6,336 bases of DNA. It comes from an uncultured Anaerosacchariphilus sp. (GTDB taxonomy: Bacteria > Bacillota > Clostridia > Lachnospirales > Lachnospiraceae). Under the pieces are notes generated by a model, which saw nothing but the letters and a program-made list of their open reading frames with translations, ran no database searches and was not told the DNA's origin. Below are positions 5,960-6,336 of this stretch, piece by piece (the first letter of the stretch is position 1; each line of letters begins with the position of its first letter). The stretch is taken from the NCBI GenBank assembly GCA_934373375.1, contig CAKROP010000130.1, forward strand, positions 1 through 6,336. Reading direction: 5' to 3'. The translations under genes were made by a program, and so were the position numbers.

Positions 5960-6241
5960 ATGAGCGATATTTCCAGAGAAAAGGCATTTGCCTTATTAAA
6001 AAAGTACAATCAGGATCCCTTTCATATTCAGCACGCACTGACCGTAGAGGCCGTGATGAAATGGTACGCGCGGGAGCTGGGCTACGGCGCAGAGGAGGAA
6101 TACTGGGGCATCGTGGGTCTGCTGCATGATATTGATTTTGAACTGTATCCGGCGGAGCATTGCCTGAAAGCGCCGGAGCTTCTGCGGGAAGGCGGTGTGT
6201 CGGAGGATATCATTCACGCAGTCGTTTCCCATGGCTATTGA
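5960..6241 (+). CDS. HD-domain hydrolase, cut short by an in-frame TGA
   Basis: A 93-codon frame for the N-terminal part of an HD-superfamily metal-dependent phosphohydrolase. The first metal-ligand histidine is probably H25 (FHIQHALTVEAVMKWYA), the HD pair is H56-D57 in GLLHDIDFE, and a further histidine is H91 in AVVSHGY. The protein should continue as SHGY-G-I, but the glycine position is a TGA stop (6239-6241). The same frame then resumes with clearly related sequence (ITVECGETLDVEP, KVLFAADELTGLI). The last conserved HD aspartate, in AADEL, falls beyond the stop, so the 93-residue product would lack a metal ligand and is probably inactive. The start at 5960 follows AAGGAGA (5944-5950) by nine bases; the ATG at 5953 is out of frame and too close. 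A strong promoter and good ribosome binding site remain, suggesting a recent lesion or a sequencing error. The substrate is unknown. Confidence 0.8.
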   Translation: MSDISREKAFALLKKYNQDPFHIQHALTVEAVMKWYARELGYGAEEEYWGIVGLLHDIDFELYPAEHCLKAPELLREGGVSEDIIHAVVSHGY

Positions 6242-6336
6242 ATCACCGTGGAGTGCGGCGAGACTCTGGATGTGGAGCCGGTGCAAGAGATGGACAAGGT
6301 GCTGTTTGCGGCAGATGAGCTGACCGGCCTTATCTG
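6242..6336 (+). pseudogene. Continuation of the HD-domain gene beyond the in-frame stop
   Basis: Directly after TGA, in the same frame, 31 complete codons read without a stop to the window edge, beginning ITVECGETLDVEPVQEMDK and ending in KVLFAADELTGLI. The D in AADEL fits the final metal-ligand aspartate of the HD fold, and the DELTGLI block is typical of this HD subfamily. No ribosome binding site or suitable start codon precedes it, so independent translation is unlikely. It is best read as the separated second part of the HD gene, which runs on outside the window. Confidence 0.75.

Noticed and set aside
6239..6241. TGA read as selenocysteine or as glycine by an alternative code
   Set aside because: Family comparison expects glycine, not cysteine or selenocysteine, and TGA is a genuine stop for the MNT gene and ktrB in this window.

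Overview
The window looks like chromosomal DNA of a Gram-positive anaerobe of the class Clostridia, most likely Lachnospiraceae-like. This is inference: promoters are sigma-A-type with -10 boxes at or near TATAAT, ribosome binding sites are strong and AGGAGG-like, and the potassium uptake genes are of the KtrAB type. No rRNA or taxonomic marker is present. Stop codons TAA and TGA are both used at gene ends, so the standard code applies.

Layout. Bases 1-156 are the tail of an unidentified + strand gene. A near-consensus promoter (157-185) then drives a small MNT-type nucleotidyltransferase (225-557), the antitoxin half of a MNT/HEPN toxin-antitoxin pair. It overlaps the start of its HEPN partner, which stops after 21 residues. 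A 145-bp cloverleaf-like inverted-repeat element (605-749) fills the space where the rest of the toxin gene would be and ends 4 bases before the stop codon of the next gene. On the - strand lie ktrA/trkA (754-1428) and ktrB/trkH (1565-2869), the cytosolic regulator and membrane pore of a K+ uptake system, read from a promoter at 2904-2932. Head-to-head with it, galE (3088-4107) has its own extended -10 promoter, a perfect 16-bp palindrome in its leader and a strong terminator (4132-4170). Next is a DUF1846/UPF0371 gene (4315-5769), preceded by a perfect 12-bp inverted repeat and followed by a short terminator-like hairpin. Last, a consensus promoter (5853-5881) serves an HD-domain hydrolase gene whose reading frame is cut by an in-frame TGA at 6239-6241, although homologous-looking sequence continues to the window edge.

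How the parts relate. KtrA and KtrB form one transporter. GalE supplies UDP-galactose and, judging from a cysteine at the substrate gate, probably also UDP-GalNAc for surface polysaccharides. The other genes look like independent housekeeping units. I see no new multi-gene system. The points that deserve attention are the decayed toxin-antitoxin locus with its abutting structured element, the galE operator-like palindrome, the inverted-repeat leader before the DUF1846 gene, and the interrupted HD gene.
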